Assembly: GCF_018130215.1 (NCBI RefSeq)
Contig: NZ_JAFCKQ010000004.1
Coordinates: 218,207 to 282,206 of the forward strand
DNA: 64,000 bases
Direction of reading: 5' to 3'
DNA from: Bradyrhizobium jicamae
GTDB taxonomy: Bacteria > Pseudomonadota > Alphaproteobacteria > Rhizobiales > Xanthobacteraceae
The position numbers and the translations under genes are program-made. The first letter of the stretch is position 1. Each line of letters opens with the position of its first letter. This document shows, piece after piece, positions 62,201 to 64,000 of this stretch. A model generated the notes under the pieces. That model saw only the letters and a program-made list of their open reading frames with translations. It was not told where the DNA came from and did not search any database.

Positions 62201-62584
62201 TCAACCACGGGTCATTCTCGGCTGCGCTAAGATAGCCAGCTTCGCCCGGAGCCGCTCTTTCGTCAGCGGCTTTTCCAGAACGGCAATTGGCTCTATCGCT
62301 TGCGCTCGCGCCAGTGTGGATGAATCAGTATTTGCGGTCACAAAGATTGATTGCCAAATTGAGAACGAGTCTCGCGAGCGGCTGCAATGCCATCGCGAGC
62401 ACCGACGAGACGAATGTTCATTAAAATAATGTCTGGCCTTTTCTCTCTGGCCATTTGCAAAGCTTCATCGGCCGATACCGCTATTCCCACCACAGTGTGA
62501 CCGAGTTCGCCGTAGAAAGGGCCACCGCCGATGCCGCTGAACCCGCCCAACAGCGCAATAAGTGTGATGAGGATGTCAACGCCC
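62201..62584 (-). pseudogene. CheY-like receiver gene fused to a DUF3309 remnant
   Basis: The minus strand first reads DILITLIALLGGFSGIGGGP, FYG, like the start of a DUF3309 membrane peptide, then without break GELGHTVVGIAVSADEALQM, AREKRPDIILMNIRLVGARD of a receiver. After a frame change near 62340 it ends VTANTDSSTLARAQAIEPIA, VLEKPLTKERLRAKLA. The normal N-terminal acidic pair of the receiver is lost. Confidence 0.6.
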
Positions 62585-62671
62585 TCAATGATGCCAAAAC
62601 AGCGCAAGTAGCAGTACGATCGGCAGGGGTACGCCAAGCAACCACAATAGTGCGCCTCTTCCGAAGCCCAT
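62585..62671 (-). CDS. 28-residue hydrophobic peptide (MGFGRGALLWLLG family)
   Basis: Starts MGFGRGALLWLLGVPLPIVL and ends ALFWHH. A strong AGGAGG lies 5 bp before the ATG at 62671 and an EcfG-type promoter 30 bp upstream. I recall almost identical peptides in many proteobacteria, without known function. One membrane helix. Confidence 0.7.
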   Translation of the reverse strand: MGFGRGALLWLLGVPLPIVLLLALFWHH

Positions 62672-62701
62672 GGATTCCTCCTCTATAAATTGGTCAGGAG
62701 T

Positions 62702-62726
62702 AACTCACGGTGAAACTTAAAGTTCC
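62702..62726 (-). promoter_or_regulatory. EcfG-type promoter (GGAAC-N16-AGTT)
   Basis: Minus strand, in front of the 28-residue peptide; overlaps the start of the possible plus-strand gene at 62710. Confidence 0.65.
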
Positions 62727-62916
62727 ACGATCGCAACAAGAACGGTGTCCGCTTTTCGCATTCAGTCTCAACGAAGATTGCCAGGCGATACACAACCTGT
62801 CTGATACCGCCAAAGCCGTTTTGGGCCGATCATTTAACGCTCGCTTTATGGCAGCGAGGATTCGGGAGGGCTTCAGAGCTTGCGGCCCAGTGGCCGCACT
62901 CGAGGACGGTGCCTGA
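62710..62916 (+). CDS. Possible small protein
   Basis: 68 residues from GTG 62710 with CAGGAG upstream: MKLKVPRSQQERCPLFAFSL, NEDCQAIHNLSDTAKAVLGR. No family recognised. Could be chance. Confidence 0.25.
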   Translation: MKLKVPRSQQERCPLFAFSLNEDCQAIHNLSDTAKAVLGRSFNARFMAARIREGFRACGPVAALEDGA

Positions 62917-62969
62917 CTTCTAATCGGTATTGTCTCTTGGTTTTCGCCACGCAAGACGGCGGGGTTTTG

Positions 62970-62994
62970 GGAACTCTGCCGACCGAAGCGCGTT
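62970..62994 (+). promoter_or_regulatory. EcfG-type promoter without a gene (GGAAC-N16-CGTT)
   Basis: Perfect consensus. Downstream only a 12-codon frame (ATG near 63039) is found, so the gene it served was probably lost. Confidence 0.5.
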
Positions 62995-63661
62995 TCCGGA
63001 TTCAATTCACGCGGTTGACTGGAGCTGATCGAACAACAATGAACCCCCAATTGGCCAGTGCGACGCTGGCGATCTAGTTGGCCGCTGTGTTGTTGATGTG
63101 GGGGAGCATGTACTCCCAGGCGCGCAGCAACGCACTACGCCCGAGCCCGACCCTGCTTAAAGTTTCGCTTCGCTAGTCGGCTAAGAAAAACCCGCCCCGG
63201 CGACTCGTGCACTACACCACGTGATGACCATACGCGGCGACAGCTACCGGCTCCGCACCAAGCAAAAGAGCGGCCTCATCAAGCCGGCGCCGCGACGGCG
63301 CTCCGGTCGGCTCTGCCTCCCGTCCCGTCAGCGGCGGAACACACAGAAATCATGGACGCAAGGGTGGGAGCAGTTCCGGATGGCACTTGACACGGGGCGC
63401 TTTTACCTTCGCTCCGAGACCTTTTCGAGGCGGGCATGCGCACGCTGGGGGCGGCGCTGCGAGGCGGGAGGTGTGCGCTACCTAGCGGCGCTCGCTTTCA
63501 CCGTCTTTTACAACTTTGGCGACCAGGCCCCTATCCTCCATTTCAGCATGATCATGTGCTGCGGCAAGTCGCGGTGTTGGGCAATTGGGCCGAGGGCATG
63601 ACGGCGGAGACGGAGCGTTCGATCAGGGATCGAATGCAGCGCGAAGCCATGAAGAGCCGTT
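62995..63661. other. Stretch without a recognised gene
   Basis: Plus-strand frames at 63221-63601 and 63436-63705 are Arg-rich and overlap. The segment AVLGNWAEGMTAETERSIRD (about 63570-63630) could be coding, but no family is recognised. Confidence 0.35.
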
Positions 63662-63946
63662 GTGATCTTGAGCAGCGGCAGGCGGAGGCGCGTCAATGCG
63701 ATTGAAATTCTGCCCGGTCGCCGCTCCCTGAGCGACGACAAGGTGAGGCATATCGCTGAGTCGATGAAAGAGATCGGACTGAAGGAGCCGATCACTATTC
63801 ACGGGGCCCTGGGGGACCGGACGGGGTTTCGACTCGCCGAGCCCATCGGTCCCAACTCCGGCAGTACCAAAAGCCATGGCCGCAGACCCCAATCTCTCGG
63901 CGGGGGCTTCCCATTGGGAGCTCGTACCTCGTCACAGAGGTTTTGA
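63662..63946 (+). pseudogene. ParB/Srx-type N-terminal domain fragment
   Basis: Reads RRVNAIEILPGRRSLSDDKV, RHIAESMKEIGLKEPITIHG, ALGDRTGFRLA, the start of a ParB-like nuclease domain (VxxIxPGRRxLxDDKVxxIAESMxxIGLxxPITV). The following AGHxRLEA part is missing and the frame runs into unrelated sequence, so the gene is truncated. Confidence 0.55.
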
Positions 63947-64000
63947 CTCTTTGAGTTCGGTCTAGTTTGGCGGCGGGTTTGGGGTAGGCACGGCCCATTT

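Noticed and set aside
7853..64000. CRISPR array, rRNA genes, toxin-antitoxin pair or phage structural genes
   Set aside because: I looked for regular short repeats, rRNA-like sequence and typical families and saw none that could be supported.

Overview
The window reads as chromosomal DNA of an alphaproteobacterium of the Bradyrhizobium/Nitrobacteraceae type. The evidence is family content: HWE-type histidine kinases, a bacteriophytochrome with its own heme oxygenase, class-A small heat-shock proteins behind a ROSE-type RNA thermometer, many promoters of the EcfG (PhyR/NepR general stress response) type, CpdR, and small proteins of the DUF3606, DUF1236, DUF892 and DUF2924/DUF3489 families. The assignment is inference; no rRNA or species marker is present.

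Bases 1-7852 look like ordinary core genome: the N-terminal part of a class III adenylate/guanylate cyclase, a LysE exporter, a TauE/SafE permease, a LysR regulator, a frameshifted Bug-type binding protein, an inositol-monophosphatase/HisN-like phosphatase, a probable small RNA, N-formylglutamate amidohydrolase and CpdR, ending with tRNA-Val(GAC).

Everything after the tRNA (7853-64000) is accessory DNA. It opens with a remnant of a serine recombinase, a Crp/Fnr regulator and a cyclase fragment, then a complete DUF3489-DUF2924-serine recombinase module (10480-13026). From 13 to 22 kb there is a patchwork of small secreted or membrane proteins and broken genes (HWE kinase, Hsp20, MFS, RNase Z-like), partly bracketed by two copies of a 190-bp direct repeat.

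From about 22.9 to 63.0 kb the main signal is regulatory. By eye I count 22 sites of the form GGAAC-N16(17)-NGTT, on both strands, nearly all 20-65 bp upstream of a gene. They stand before heme oxygenase-bacteriophytochrome, a TAXI-type binding protein, DUF1236, DUF3606-glgX, PRC-barrel-CsbD, a HAD phosphatase, DUF892, a zinc-ribbon protein, several tiny membrane proteins and two apparent tandem small RNAs. This region therefore looks like a mobile or accessory general-stress regulon under EcfG. A separate heat block (53.0-56.0 kb) carries four intact Hsp20 genes with CTTGAA-type promoters and a ROSE leader. The sensors (phytochrome, HWE and hybrid kinases) could feed the same network.

Many genes in the island are broken. 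At least four sensor kinases carry frameshifts, stops or large in-gene deletions, one of which removes the phospho-acceptor box exactly. Fragments of IS1595-type and integrase-type transposases, SDR, FolE, DUF1810 and a general-stress flavoprotein are also present. Several breaks are single-base deletions in short homopolymers, so sequencing error must be excluded before calling all of them pseudogenes.
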